Source: Schistosoma haematobium (taxonomy: Eukaryota > Platyhelminthes > Trematoda > Strigeidida > Schistosomatidae). From it: 64,000 nucleotides of DNA. Positions 35,301-45,600 of the stretch are shown here, piece after piece (positions within the stretch are counted from its first letter, which is position 1; the number at the start of each line of letters is the position of its first letter). Where the stretch lies: assembly GCF_000699445.3 (NCBI RefSeq), contig NC_067196.1, forward strand, positions 49,331,364-49,395,363. The letters run 5' to 3'. The translations under genes and the position numbers were made by a program. Under the pieces are notes generated by a model, which ran no database searches, was not told the origin of the DNA, and saw nothing but the letters and a program-made list of their open reading frames with translations.

Positions 35301-35416
35301 GTAATTGATGATGTTTCTCGACTAATCTCAGTTTTATTTTGAGGGATGATGCTAAGAGCAGCGCCAGTATCCACCAAGAAATTCAAGCCAGAGTTTCTGT
35401 CTCTAACATAAAACAA
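32330..35416 (-). CDS. pol: Gypsy pol polyprotein: protease, RT, RNase H, integrase
   Basis: 1028 residues are open from the alternative-start position. The frame is also open upstream to overlap the end of gag in the -1 frame, so it is probably made as a gag-pol fusion with no start of its own. Protease [12 protein letters not shown] at about residues 14-25; RT with [14 protein letters not shown] and the YIDD catalytic box near 316; RNase H with LMVDAS and GRELLAIYL in about 440-560; integrase zinc region HPGAKAS...CSACQQSK about 655-690; catalytic D near 722 (HIDLVGPLP), D near 784 (TTDRGAQFE), E near 817 (NGMVERFHR); and a GPF (GPY/F-type) module in the C-terminal part. All catalytic residues are in place. 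The length is normal for a Gypsy pol. Confidence 0.95.
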   Translation of the reverse strand: MFYVRDRNSGLNFLVDTGAALSIIPQNKTEISRETSSITLQAANKTKIATFGQKTLTLDLGFRRQFPWVFTVADLDLAILGMDFLERYEFLVDTKKRRLTLKETSYYTKGKESHISSLNLIQTPPVTTAKFQDILAEFPNLTKPNPQPSKDKLKVSHTIKTEGAPVFAKPRRLAPDKLKIARAEFDYMLQLGIIRPSDSQWASPLHMLPKKNEGDWRPCGDYRALNRQTVPDRYPIPHIQDFTNGLQGMNIFTKIDLVRAYHNIPVADEDIPKTAITTPFGLFEFVRMPFGLRNAAQTFQRFIDNLLRDMPFAQGYIDDLLIASPDLQSHEQHVQAVLKRLDEHGINIHQSKCVFGVQTLEFLGHTISPEGIKPIKKEVDTIKQYPIPSSLTQLRSFLGLINFYRRFIPGCAQLMQPLTDSLKGKPKEFKLSSDAVEAIKQLKDKLAQATTLIYPNSLSPLALMVDASDKAVGGTLNQLVKNAWKPIAFFSRRLAPAETRYSTFGRELLAIYLTIKHFRHMLEGREFIVFTDHKPLTNALKARADKYSPREVRHLDYISQFTSDIRHVKGQDNQAADALSRLEMNVLQQSTVNFETLRHEQEQDLELQNLLKTNNSSLNLKQFPSPIDGILIYCDTTKAMPRPFVPKNMRKLIYNNFHSLSHPGAKASTKLINARYIWPNLQKDVHKWVRECSACQQSKINRHTNSPIGVFSQPDARFAHVHIDLVGPLPRSNGFNYLFTCIDRFTRFPIAIPIADITAETVAKVFMQNWVTIFGTPITITTDRGAQFESELFNNLAKLLGSNRIRCTAYHPQANGMVERFHRQLKTALISHSNPNQWTEFLPLVMLGIRTSVKTDAQCSAAELVFGTTLRLPGEFINPNTNSQKLNLENYVDQLRDHMSKIKPINTREQSRTVYIPKDLSNCTHVWIRCDKIKAPLSPPFEGPFKVVSRKSKYFVIEKHGNIDTVSIDRLKPAYLDHEPPYVLLDRLTDKSITESKCKDNKSLQMTKTVRWAHPISQSRMLTVSAAG

Positions 35417-35431
35417 GCGACTGTTTAGGCG

Positions 35432-35476
35432 CCCCTCCTCAGTCGTCGCGACCTGGGGAGGGGTTACTCGTTTCCC
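35432..35476 (-). promoter_or_regulatory. Programmed -1 ribosomal frameshift signal between gag and pol
   Basis: On the element strand the heptamer G GGA AAC (35476-35470) lies in the gag frame as X XXY YYZ. A 6-nt spacer that contains the gag TAA (35466-35464) follows. Then comes a perfect 7-bp stem, CCCCTCC (35463-35457) with GGAGGGG (35438-35432), closing an 18-nt loop that itself holds the palindrome GTCGCGAC. A -1 slip here enters the open pol frame before the gag stop. Confidence 0.8.
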
Positions 35477-36309
35477 GCTGCCTTAGGATTATGCTTAGGC
35501 CAGGCGCATGGTTGCATGCACTTGGTTGAGTTGACACCAAACTTCCAGTGGTACCAACAAAACTGCCCAGATTGTCTGGACATTTGTGACCTGCTTTGTG
35601 ACTTGGATCGTGGTCGTTGTGGTGACCTGCTCCTGTTTCTATGACCCATTTGCATTCTGGTGACAGCCTCAGTGAGACTCTTAACACTCGCAATGAGTCC
35701 TTCTATTACGGGGTCTTTTGCTGATTCTACTTTTTGTGTGTGATTTATTGTGCCTGATCCAGTTGGAGGACCTCTTTCCATTATTCTGTCGGCTATACGC
35801 GCTAAATGAGATAATGAGGTTTCAGGATCTTGTGCATCCAAACAGTGTTGGACGTAGCATGGGAGAGCTTGTATCCATCCTTGTTTTAGGACTGCTTCAC
35901 CCACTGTGTTATCACCCACTAAGACTTGGAGGTGACGTAAAAACTGTGACGGCGACCGATCACCTAGTGTTTCACCTTGAAAAAGTCTTTGAATTCTTTG
36001 ACTATCTGATAATGATAAACGGTTCATTATCTCTCGTCTTAAGATGGTGTATGGTTGTGGTGATGGTGGATCTAAAATCAAGTCACGGACTTCTTTGGCG
36101 ACTGAAGGAGGAAGGATAGAACACAAATCTCTATAGCGAATCCCTTCAGATTTGATATTGTGTCTCGTGAAATAATGCTCTAGTTGAGCAAACCACAACT
36201 CAGGATCACTACGATCAAATTCTGGAAGTCGGGATTTCGTAGTCATAACAGTGTCTATCTCCACTGGTGACAAATCATCCAGATTATGGGTTTCTATTGA
36301 GTCTGACAT
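35464..36309 (-). CDS. gag: Gypsy gag (capsid-nucleocapsid) with CHCC motif
   Basis: 281 residues from ATG 36309 to TAA 35464. The capsid-like part contains [16 protein letters not shown] near residues 35-50 and [18 protein letters not shown] near 112-130, hallmarks of Ty3/Gypsy gag. It is followed by an Arg/Ser-rich tract ([16 protein letters not shown]). The nucleocapsid motif [18 protein letters not shown] near 250-267 has the spacing C-x2-H-x9-C-x3-C, the CHCC type of CsRn1/Boudicca and not the usual CCHC knuckle. Gag should assemble the virus-like particle and package element RNA. The last codons form the slippery site for pol expression. Confidence 0.95.
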   Translation of the reverse strand: MSDSIETHNLDDLSPVEIDTVMTTKSRLPEFDRSDPELWFAQLEHYFTRHNIKSEGIRYRDLCSILPPSVAKEVRDLILDPPSPQPYTILRREIMNRLSLSDSQRIQRLFQGETLGDRSPSQFLRHLQVLVGDNTVGEAVLKQGWIQALPCYVQHCLDAQDPETSLSHLARIADRIMERGPPTGSGTINHTQKVESAKDPVIEGLIASVKSLTEAVTRMQMGHRNRSRSPQRPRSKSQSRSQMSRQSGQFCWYHWKFGVNSTKCMQPCAWPKHNPKAAGNE

Positions 36310-36502
36310 GAAGTTTGTGACAAATATAGCAATAAAGTTAGCACGAAAAAATGGTTTCTGTAACAGGAATAACTTAAGGTAATTAAAAAAAAGAAAAAAA
36401 ACTATTTATATATCCAACTTAGTTTACGGATAATCAGGTCTACTTTTACGATTGAGTACAAAAAATATAATATTAATAACAAAAATGAGGTTAAATTTGT
36501 GT

Positions 36503-36520
36503 TCAAAAGGGCTCACCAAT
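36503..36520 (-). promoter_or_regulatory. Primer-binding site of the Gypsy element
   Basis: Just inside the 5' LTR the element strand reads ATTGGTGAGCCCTTTTGA. TGGTGAGCCC resembles the tRNA-Trp-complementary site known for CsRn1-type elements (TGGTGACCCC), with one mismatch over ten bases; the match weakens after that. Confidence 0.5.
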
Positions 36521-36786
36521 TTCGTGTCTATAGGTAACCCTCGTGCTATTGATAGAAGAAACCAGACAAGTAGTGAATAGGTCTTTATTTCGATCTTAGC
36601 GCAGTCACAGTGGAGCGTGGGATTATCTGTTCAGACAAACAAAGGCTCTCAACATTCAATATAAGATAATAGGGAATATAACGCTTATACAAAATAAGGA
36701 AGTGAATGAATACTTGAACAATACCGTTCTGGCATATACTTGGTTGTTTGGGGTCAACTCTTAACCAACCAACCTAAGCTGTTACA
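36521..36786 (-). repeat. 5' LTR of the intact Gypsy element
   Basis: 266 bp, one difference (ATACCGTTCTGG) from 29900-30165. It should contain the element promoter. Confidence 0.95.
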
Positions 36787-37125
36787 GAAGTGTTAAAGGT
36801 AAGTCCGTTGTCGTCTGCCCGAATTTGAAGTCGGGTCAGATCGTCCTGAAGTGCCAGTATATCCTCACGGTTGCGTATCTCTCTCCAAAGTCTCACATCA
36901 TCAGCAAAAAGTAATAAATCTGAGGATACCTGTTGTGGAAGGTCGTCTATAAAAATTAAGAAAATAAGATATCCTGGTATTAAATACTGCGGGACCCCAC
37001 TAGGACACTCCATAGCCTGAGAAAAAGTGAGGTTAACCCTGACCACAGAATGTTGAATCTTCAGACACAAAGTGAGCAAATCAATTAAAGGTCATTTGAT
37101 ACCCAACAGTTTGACCTTATTGATT
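36787..37125 (-). mobile_element. LINE 3' half (right part), beyond the Gypsy insertion
   Basis: Starts with the duplicated GAAGT and continues the LINE sequence of 28810-29899. The - strand reads an RT segment with GVPQYLIPGYLIFLIFIDDLP and LLLFADDVRLWREI. The frame 37079-36774 covers it, matching 58952-58740. Homology to the 59.0-kb copy ends near 37125 (GACCTTATTGAT), the 5' truncation point. Confidence 0.8.
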
Positions 37126-37194
37126 CCTTCAGTTGTATATTATATAAGTCATATCTTATTCCAATTGAGATGGTAGAATTCGTATTATTTAATA

Positions 37195-37284
37195 GTGTTT
37201 ACAATCCTTACAACTTCACTGAGTTTCCATGTTTATCCCCAAACTCCATTTACATTATATTAGTTGATACATAGTTTTGATCGT
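37195..37284. repeat. Fragment of a BEL-type LTR
   Basis: CACTGAGTTTCCATGTTTAT and TTAGTTGATACATAGTTT parallel CACTGAGTTTCCACGTTTAT and TTAGTTGATACTTAGTTT inside the repeats at 37.7 and 40.98 kb. The fragment is truncated where the next copy starts. Confidence 0.6.
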
Positions 37285-38173
37285 AGTCATTCATCGAGTC
37301 CTGTGTTCATATTCACAAGTCTCACGGAGAAATTGAGGTCTCATGAAGTGAGTAACCTCGAAGTATCAATCGCATACTTCTATGGATTCTTGACAATTTG
37401 GTGGTAATACTTTACAACTAGCACATAATAAACTTAATTTTACGATCCATGCCTGCCATACATTTTTTCATGACAAAAAAGCTATCGAGCTTAAGTGAGT
37501 TGGAGTTCTTATAAAGACACCTGAATTCCGTAGAGTTTAACTAAAACTATACTTCATGAGTACCAAAGTGAGTAAAATGTGTATTCTGGATTTCTTTGGC
37601 AGTCATTACCAAAAGTATAATCATCGTTGAGTTAAACAAGTGAACAAATAGAGAGAAAGAATATTTCCTTTCAACTAAGTTCCCAACAATTACAGGTCAG
37701 TTTGTTTATAGTTTTACTACGCCGTCACTGAGTTTCCACGTTTATCCCTGAACTGCATCTATATTGTTTTAGTTGATACTTAGTTTAGATGGCAGCCATA
37801 TTGGTTTGTTCCCCCTTTGATTGTGTTGCTTGCATTGACTAGAACTGTGCATTTTTGATTGTGAATTGAAACACTCTTCCAGAATTAGAAACACTGTGTT
37901 ATAAAGCAACCAAATATTATTTTTTGAACGAATCTGTACGTGATCTATCCAGAAGGGATAGAATAACATTCATTTGTTGCGCTTGATTCGATCACTAATT
38001 GAACAACTATAGGTTGAATAACTGGGTGAACTGTCATTTACCCAATCATCTTGTTTTGGTCTCAACTGGACAATAGCGCGTATCTAAACGACTTGGACAG
38101 TTGTTCTTCAGTTCAAACCTCAGTTCGGATTCTACACATGTATAAAGAATTAACATCTATTATTAGCAATTCA
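37285..38173 (+). repeat. BEL-LTR-related direct repeat, copy A
   Basis: 889 bp matching 40542-41428 on the same strand. It differs by two single-base homopolymer changes and few substitutions. The part from about 37690 to 38136 aligns in order with the reverse complement of the BEL LTR (3977-4400) and ends GGATTCTACA where that LTR ends GGATCCTACA. The two copies still match for 37 bp past this LTR-like end, so they are not a simple 5'/3' LTR pair. Confidence 0.7.
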
Positions 38174-38810
38174 GTTGACCTCGTAACGTCATCACATTTT
38201 TCAATAAAGTACTATGAATTTTAAATATACATCTAAGCTTACATCCTAGTAGATGAAATTGTCAAGAATTATGTTTTCTTTATTGGCTTCTTACTGAGGC
38301 AATACCTTCCAAATGTATTCATAATAATAGATACCTCGTGAATCCATGTGATCACACGTATCTCTTAGATTTATATATGCCGATTTTCTCATATTATCAA
38401 AAGATTCAGAATAAAAATAGCCTCAACTAGTCGTCACAGTCCAGATTACACTCTGATCGAGTAAACAAAAAGTATGTATATAAATGAATTGTAGCAGTTT
38501 AGGTTTATAGCAGTAGGTCCATTTCTATCTAAATATCAGATCATAAACGTACGCTTGTATGATGACTTGTGGAAATTGTTATTTAGTCATTCCTAACGTT
38601 GAAAATATTTTCGCTGAGTTTTTTGTAAATCAAGTAATGAATATTGGTAAAGATAGTAATATTTTCGATGAATTTGTAAATTCCATGCGGAGTAATCAGT
38701 TAAATTGGATGACAGATTCCAGAAATTATACGTTAGCATGCAAATGAGGAAATATGAAATTATGTCTTTCAATGAGTACAAAACAACCAAACACTAAATC
38801 GAAGACTGTT
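38174..38810. other. No recognised content
   Basis: A 62-codon open frame at 38559-38747 (+) has no recognisable motif. The rest is AT-rich without repeats I can match. Confidence 0.4.
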
Positions 38811-39260
38811 GTAACTAGTGACCGCCGATTGACGGCAGTGACTTATCGATCGGACCAATGACGCGCATACCCGTATGAGCAGCCTAGAGTTCTGATTGAC
38901 CCTACTTTCCGCCTGGCCCAGACAGTTAAGTCCAGAACACCAGTCTCAGCCTCTGCAATATGAATCATTATAATTCAAACATACTGAGTTTATATACCAA
39001 TCAAACAGACCACAACGTACCAATAAAATATGAAACAACATTTGTACAAGAACTCGCTAGATGTGGCTGTGAATGAGGGAGGTAATAATTAATATACTGG
39101 GTATAACTCAAAAATGCTAAAACGTATAATAAGATTTTGAGTCAAAATAAAGCTTATAATATGAGGAATATGAATATGCATTGTTTAGTTACTTAATAAT
39201 TATACAATAGAAATATACGTTTAGTATTGGTCCATCAATAGATCCTAAAAGTTGCCATTC
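38811..39260. repeat. Dispersed LTR-like repeat, copy 2
   Basis: Related to 16262-16720 in the same orientation. It begins near TGTTGTAACTAGTGACCGCC and ends near TATTGGTCCATCAATAGATCC. No coding sequence is present. Confidence 0.55.
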
Positions 39261-39901
39261 ATTATTCTTGTCGGGACATAACAAAGATATTATGGTTTCT
39301 TGAAAGATAAATAAACAGAAAGTATAGCAAATTAAATATAAGATTATTAATATTGGAATTTGTAATGAATGCAGTCAACAAGGAATTAACTTATTCGAAT
39401 TAGATAACCGTGACTATAACAAGCGTATTAACTCATACTTATGTGATTGACGACAAGTTGAGACATACGGCAACAGATATAAAAGTTTATACAACTGAAT
39501 TATACAAATCGATGGCAAAAAGCAATTTTTACTTCTTTTTATTATTGAAAATCTCTGATGGAATTAATATTTACACAACAGATTAAAACATGGTCTGGCT
39601 TAAATTGACTCGTGAGTTCAACTTTGAAAACACTACAATCTCCACAAATCCCCAAAATTGATAATTGACTAAAACTCTGCAGTGGTGTGAAGTCCTTGAA
39701 ATCGAGTAACCTAAATACGTTGACGGTTTAAAATACTGCATTATATTACAAGCCGATATAATGTTGTTTGCTTAGTAGACCTGCCTACTAAATGTGAATC
39801 AATACTCCTATTCTCAACAACAAATAATGTTGACCCTATTTTACATTGGTTTTAGTGTGAGGGCAGGATTGCATTCTGACTGACCGTTTTGTGGTTCTTA
39901 A
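39261..39901. other. No recognised content
   Basis: AT-rich sequence between an LTR-like repeat and the left arm of the inverted duplication. Confidence 0.4.
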
Positions 39902-40541
39902 TTTTGAAGTATATGTAATCTATTAAAGAAGTATGGTCATAATCACTTTGAAAATTAGTTTGGATCTAAAAACTATTCAGTTGAAAATCGAGAGTGAATA
40001 ATCCATTTAACACAGGTCTATTGAATTATTGCGTTATGCCAATTCTCAACAGTAAATAAATGAAATTTTAGTCTTGCATCGTTATGTTTAACAAGATATA
40101 CATACATAATTTGGATTCAACGAGTTGATTACCTTGGTAGTGAGATTATTATTTATTGGACGTAATACAAAAGAATTTGAAATGAACTTGTTGAATTAGT
40201 TGAATGTCAATACCACTTTCAATATGATTATTATGGATAAGCGTTAAACTTCTTATTCACAAATGATACTTGGGTCTAATCACAATTAAATATGCGTTTA
40301 AAAAACGATCACAGTCATGAGATACATATGCGTTTACTTCAAACGTTCAAAACGAGCAACCAAATACAGTGAAGAAGAGTTCAATATATGAAGGAAGTAT
40401 ATGGAATAACCTCAAATATTCCTGATGCATACTAGCAAACTGAGTTCAGCAGTGCACAACACGGCTAATATAGGTGTACTTTGTAAAGAGTGAAGCTAAC
40501 AATCAGAACCACTTAACAAACTAATTTATCATAGACATGGC

Positions 40542-41428
40542 AGTTCTTCATCGAGTTCTGTGTTCATATTCACAAGTCTCACGGAGAAATTGAGGTCTCA
40601 TGAAGTGAGTAACCTCGAAGTATCAATCGCATACTTCTATGGATTCTTGACAATTTGATGGTAATACTTTACAACTAGCACATAATAAACTTAATTTTAC
40701 GATCCATGCCTGCCATACATTTTTCATGACAAAAAGCTATCGAGCTTAAGTGAGTTGGAGTTCTTATAAAGACACCTGAATTCCGTAGAGTTTAACTAAA
40801 ACTATACTTCATGAGTACCAAAGTGAGTAAAATGTGTATTCTGGATTTCTTTGGCAGTCATTACCAAAAGTATAATCATCGTTGAGTTAAACAAGTGAAC
40901 AAATAGAGAGAAAGAATATTTCCTTTCAACTAAGTTCCCAACAATTACAGGTCAGTTTGTTTATAGTTTTACTACGCCGTCACTGAGTTTCCACGTTTAT
41001 CCCTGAACTGCATCTATATTGTTTTAGTTGATACTTAGTTTAGATGGCAGCCATATTGGTTTGTTCCCCCTTTGATTGTGTTGCTTGCATTGACTAGAAC
41101 TGTGCATTTTTGATTGTGAATTGAAACACTCTTCCAGAATTAGAAACACTGTGTTATAAAGCAACCAAATATTATTTTTTGAACGAATCTGTACGTGATC
41201 TATCCAGAAGGGATAGAATAACATTCATTTGTTGCGCTTGATTCGATCACTAATTGAACAACTATAGGTTGAATAACTGGGTGAACTGTCATTTACCCAA
41301 TCATCTTGTTTTGGTCTCAACTGGACAATAGCGCGTATCTAAACGACTTGGACAGTTGTTCTTCAGTTCAAACCTCAGTTCGGATTCTACACATGTATAA
41401 AGAATTAACATCTATTATTAGCAATTCA
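40542..41428 (+). repeat. BEL-LTR-related direct repeat, copy B
   Basis: Partner of 37285-38173. After the shared TATTAGCAATTCA it continues into the 141-codon open frame region, whereas copy A diverges at once. Confidence 0.7.
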
Positions 41429-41793
41429 CAGCATCTTCGTATGGATAGACTGTGTCCAGTAATCCCCAATATTGCGACTTCTGTGAGTCTTACCACAACG
41501 TTAGGATCTAAAGATTTTAAGTTTCTGGATGAAATAATGGACTCTATACTACCTGTATCCCCAATCAAGTCATGAATCGAATCAAGGGTTGTATATGATC
41601 GCTTTTGAATATGAACATTACCTTTCGAAGTGGTGTCCGATCTCATCACATTTATAATACTTTTCGAAATATCTAAATAGTTAGTTATGCTAGAAATGAG
41701 CGATAATGAGATACTGAAGCCAGGTGGACAAAAGGCAGCAACTAGCTTCAATAGACTCAGGATTTCAACTATTGAAATTACTAAAATCTCCAC
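41368..41793 (-). CDS. Unrecognised 141-codon open frame, duplicated in the inverted arm
   Basis: A frame rich in Ile, Ser and Leu with PPGFSISLSLISSITNYLD near the start and HSLSIRRCCELL near the end. Its last residues are encoded antisense to the end of the BEL-LTR-like repeat. The same frame is intact at 62108-62533 (+); the copies differ by two substitutions, both changing a residue (Ser/Thr and Ser/Phe). I do not recognise the family. A TTTTAG just before the frame could be a splice acceptor, so this may be an exon; it may equally be a chance frame in element DNA. Confidence 0.3.
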   Translation of the reverse strand: MEILVISIVEILSLLKLVAAFCPPGFSISLSLISSITNYLDISKSIINVMRSDTTSKGNVHIQKRSYTTLDSIHDLIGDTGSIESIISSRNLKSLDPNVVVRLTEVAILGITGHSLSIRRCCELLIIDVNSLYMCRIRTEV

Positions 41794-42228
41794 AAAACCT
41801 CTTCTAACACTATTTTATTTTTGTTTACCCAAAGATGTCGTTTAGTGTAAGGCTACTTTTGAAAACGAAATATGTAATACTTTATAATTTCCATTGGGTT
41901 TCACTGACCTACAGAATTAAGCTGTCAAATAGTATTTACAACCTCAGGAAATCTATAAATCAATTAAAAAATAACTCATCTGTTTGAGAATATTTACTGA
42001 TAAGATTTACTGATAATAAAAATCTTTTTTAAGTCATCCGTACATATCCTACAAAGAATGAATAATGAGCAAGGTCACTAATAATCGCAATAGCAAACAT
42101 CCTCAAAATCCTGAAATATAATACCCTGGAGATGCATACTAGGAGTATAATGCCAGATGAATTATTTCACTGGATACTGAAATGATAATAACAGTTTCAA
42201 TGACAATTTATTACAAGTTGAAATAAAT

Positions 42229-42695
42229 CACTCATATAATACAACCAACAATACAGAAGTATTAGATTATGTCTACAGTTATTGTTAATATGACTATTTT
42301 TTTATTGTGGAAGTGAATCCTTGTAGAATGATTTCACTTACTACATAACCTCATATATCCATTAATTACTTACAACCCTCTTTATTAACTCTAATGACTA
42401 AAACAGCAAACAAAATAAAACAGAAATAAGCAGTAAACCTATCTGAAGAATCACATATTTAAAAAACACTTAAGAATAAGTATACTATTATACAGTAACA
42501 TTAATGATATGTGAATTTTGTCAAACAATGTACAGTTCATAGAATAAACATTTTAGCTTCGAGAAAGACAAAATAAAGCAAGTGCATATACCTTACAAAA
42601 GATGTGAATAACCTATAGAAATCACACAAAAACAAAACAACAATAATAAAGACATCACCAATAATACCAACAGAAACTACCTATTGTATTTTTCT
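42229..42695 (-). other. Downstream flank and probable 3' UTR of malectin
   Basis: AT-rich sequence after the malectin stop codon. TTTATT (AATAAA on the - strand) occurs at several places, for example near 42380; the true poly(A) site cannot be chosen by eye. Confidence 0.4.
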
Positions 42696-45600
42696 TTAAA
42701 GTTTACATAAACAAAAGAGAATTGGTAGAAATGCTCCAACCGATACTATAATAGGTAAGATTAAATAGGAATAGTCCACAGAAGCATAAGGATCTTTTGC
42801 TCTTGGTGTTCTAGATGGTTTCTGTTGCACAGATTCCAGGTCTTCTTCTTCTTCATCATCAGAATCAGATAACTTATGGGGATGTAACACCTGTTGATCA
42901 AATGTTTCTTCTTCTAACGGTGGTAATTGAGGGACATCTAGATAATGGAAAGATACTTAAAATGATTTACGACATATTAAATCCATACTAGGAACAGAAG
43001 CGTATAAACACTAGTTAGCTGATAATTTACTTCATCCGGAAAACACACTGAAAATCAGGTAACGAATCAACTGGAGTTGAAAAGAACAACCATACGATTC
43101 CGACACAATGATCTAAGTATCGTGTCGCATAAAGTAAGTCTTGAGAGTATTCAAGTTAAGCGAGATCTCTTAATTCACCATAAAAAACCATCTTGGAATC
43201 ATGGTTTCTCAACATCTCCATATAAATCATGAGATGATAAAGTACAAGTGAACAAATGCATAACTCTACACTTATCACAAAGTGATGAGTGTTGATAACT
43301 TCTTTTTGCAAAAATTGTCTATAAAAAATAATACTATATTAGAGAACAATCACACGCTTATACACTAATTCAATAAACAAACCGTATGCATACATCAAAC
43401 CCTATTAGTATTTGGACATAACTACAATAGACACTAAAAGCGGTACCTCTGAAATTGTTTTTACAGCTTAAAAACTATCCAATGAAATCCCTAAACCCAT
43501 GAAATTCATTCATTCAACGAAGGTTAAAGAGACGAAAGTAAATTTGTCTAGATTGACATCTAAGATAAGATGTGAAAATTGATACCCTGAATAAAAACAT
43601 TTTAAGCACTCAGTAATGAGCTTCAGTCATTGTAGGGCCTCACCGGTTTCTTTGTAAACAGCCATTGAACGAAACTGTTTTTCAAGGGTTATGGTAATCC
43701 CCACTTTAATAAAGTACACAAACGATTAAGCTGCATGACCTAATTCCAAGATCTTAAATAGTTATACAGAATCTTTATGAAAATTAATAATAATAAGACA
43801 ACCAGTATTGATATCATTTATAAATGTTTGGCACATAATTACGAAACTTTGTTTAGGTATTTCAACTGGTCCACGTCGATCGGATTAAAAACTGATTTGT
43901 CTCTTTCAGTCAACATCTGAAAACTCAAATCGATTTTATCAGCCGAATGACCAAGTCAGGTTGAATCACTATTTTGAAAACATTTAACAGCGTCAATGCG
44001 TATTTAGCTGATAATAATTTTATACAGCATGGGTATGACATTAACGTTACGAGTAACCAGAACTAATTAATGCCGATTACAATTTTTGTGTTTGTTGGTG
44101 AATTGTTTAAACTACTAAATATGTTAGGATGTGTGTATTATTTGGTTAGTTCAAAGATCCTAAAAATGTGACTTTTAGGCAAAACATAGCTTGCGCCTAT
44201 TTAGTGCTGATGTTAGACAAGGAAGTAACCAAAAAGGTTTTCGTGAAATCGAAATCCATAATATATATATACTGAAAGTATAGAAACGGAACTAGCAAAG
44301 ATAATATTGAGAGATAATTGAGTAAAATAACTATTGATTCTAAACTATAACAAAACAGTATACATAAGAAAAGATTACCTTCTATTGAGCCTTTAGTAAC
44401 AACAATAGCATTGATTTTCGGATTATCAAATTGAGTCTTAACGAAAAAAAATAAATAGAATATTATCAATTTTAGGCTACTTTAATAAAGTCCACAGTAA
44501 AATGATCGTCATCGATATTGACTGTATGTTCACCAATATATATTACTCCATCTTTTATTTTAAGTGGCACATTTAAATCGAACGCAGTAGCAAAGCCAAC
44601 TTGACCAAAAATATCCAAGTTTTGAACAAGTGGGAGTGAATTTTGAATATGAACATCGAATACCTGGGGTGATATCAAAAAACATGATAGGGATTCAGTA
44701 ATGATTGATTTATTATTTATCTACTTAAACGTATAAACATTTATACAAGGAGGCACTGAATATATATGCGCTGTGCTGGAATACTTCCCGGGGATCCAAA
44801 CCGAGACCGGTATTTTTCTTAGGAGGCTACTCCCCGAGCCTTTGAACTAGAAGTCTAATCCATAAGACAGTGGAACAACTTTAGGAGATGTAGTCCCATA
44901 GTAGCCGGTGACCAACAATAGGTTCATATATCATTTGTTCGCTCAGGATCCTGAAGCACATGTGAACTATTGGTTCGTAATCAGAGTCTTGCAACTCCCC
45001 TACATTTCGTAAACAACACCCAGGCCGAGAGAAGGCAATGAATGTGTCTTCCCTGACAGTGTCTGTATACACATGCCGATGTAAGAGCATTTCCTTTGGG
45101 GAAAATGACTGATTAAATACTAGCAAACGTTTGCTGGAATTAATTATAGGAAATAAATAGTTATGAAATATCCAGAAAGTGAGTTTATTTAATTTTTTAA
45201 TTCAAACTAATGATTCAATATACACAAAAATTCTATCTTTGACCTAAATTTCGTAGTGCATGCGACGGCCATTTATCAACTAACTTATACTGTATTAAGT
45301 TACTACACTACATATTTTACAGACGCTATTTTGTAGCACAGAACTTAGCTTGTTGTTTTCATTGCGACTCATATTTATATAGTGATTTCTGTATTAACTC
45401 CTGTCTTATTATCAACCGGTAATAATTAGTACCGTTAGTATAGTTTAATACTAACCTCTGTAATTAATGTATATCAGTATGTGAATTTTAATCACGGAAT
45501 GATTTTAACTGAAAGGCATAATGTCTTGGTACAAAAATATAAATGAACCAGGTTTAAGTACTTAAGTACAGAAGAAATCGATAGGTAACACAATGCACTT

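Larger units (their letters stand above)
29900..36786 (-). mobile_element. Intact, young Gypsy element of CsRn1/Boudicca type
   Basis: 6887 bp with two 266-bp LTRs that differ at one base by eye, flanked by the 5-bp duplication GAAGT. Order on the - strand: 5' LTR, primer-binding site, gag (36309-35464), -1 frameshift site, pol (35416 and upstream overlap to 32330), a 2.15-kb non-coding 3' segment, polypurine tract, 3' LTR. Gag has the CHCC nucleocapsid motif. No stop or frameshift was seen in either frame, so this copy could be competent. It is inserted in a CR1-like LINE. Confidence 0.95.
39902..42228. repeat. Arm 1 of a large inverted duplication (at least 2.33 kb)
   Basis: Reverse complement of 61673-64000 with very few differences. 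The right edge is sharp at ...AAGTTGAAATAAAT (42228; ATTTATTTCAACTT from 61673). The other edge lies beyond the window end, so the arm on this side may extend left of 39902. It contains the BEL-LTR-like copy B (40542-41428) and a 141-codon frame that stays open in both arms. Confidence 0.9.

Noticed and set aside
38559..38747. 62-codon frame starting MMTCGNCYLVIPNVENIF
   Set aside because: A single CxxC does not make a zinc finger and there is no second copy or splice context; left out as a gene.
37285..41428. Copies A and B as the two LTRs of one 4-kb element
   Set aside because: They share 37 bp past the LTR-like end, and A is preceded by another LTR fragment; a simple LTR pair would not share sequence beyond its end.
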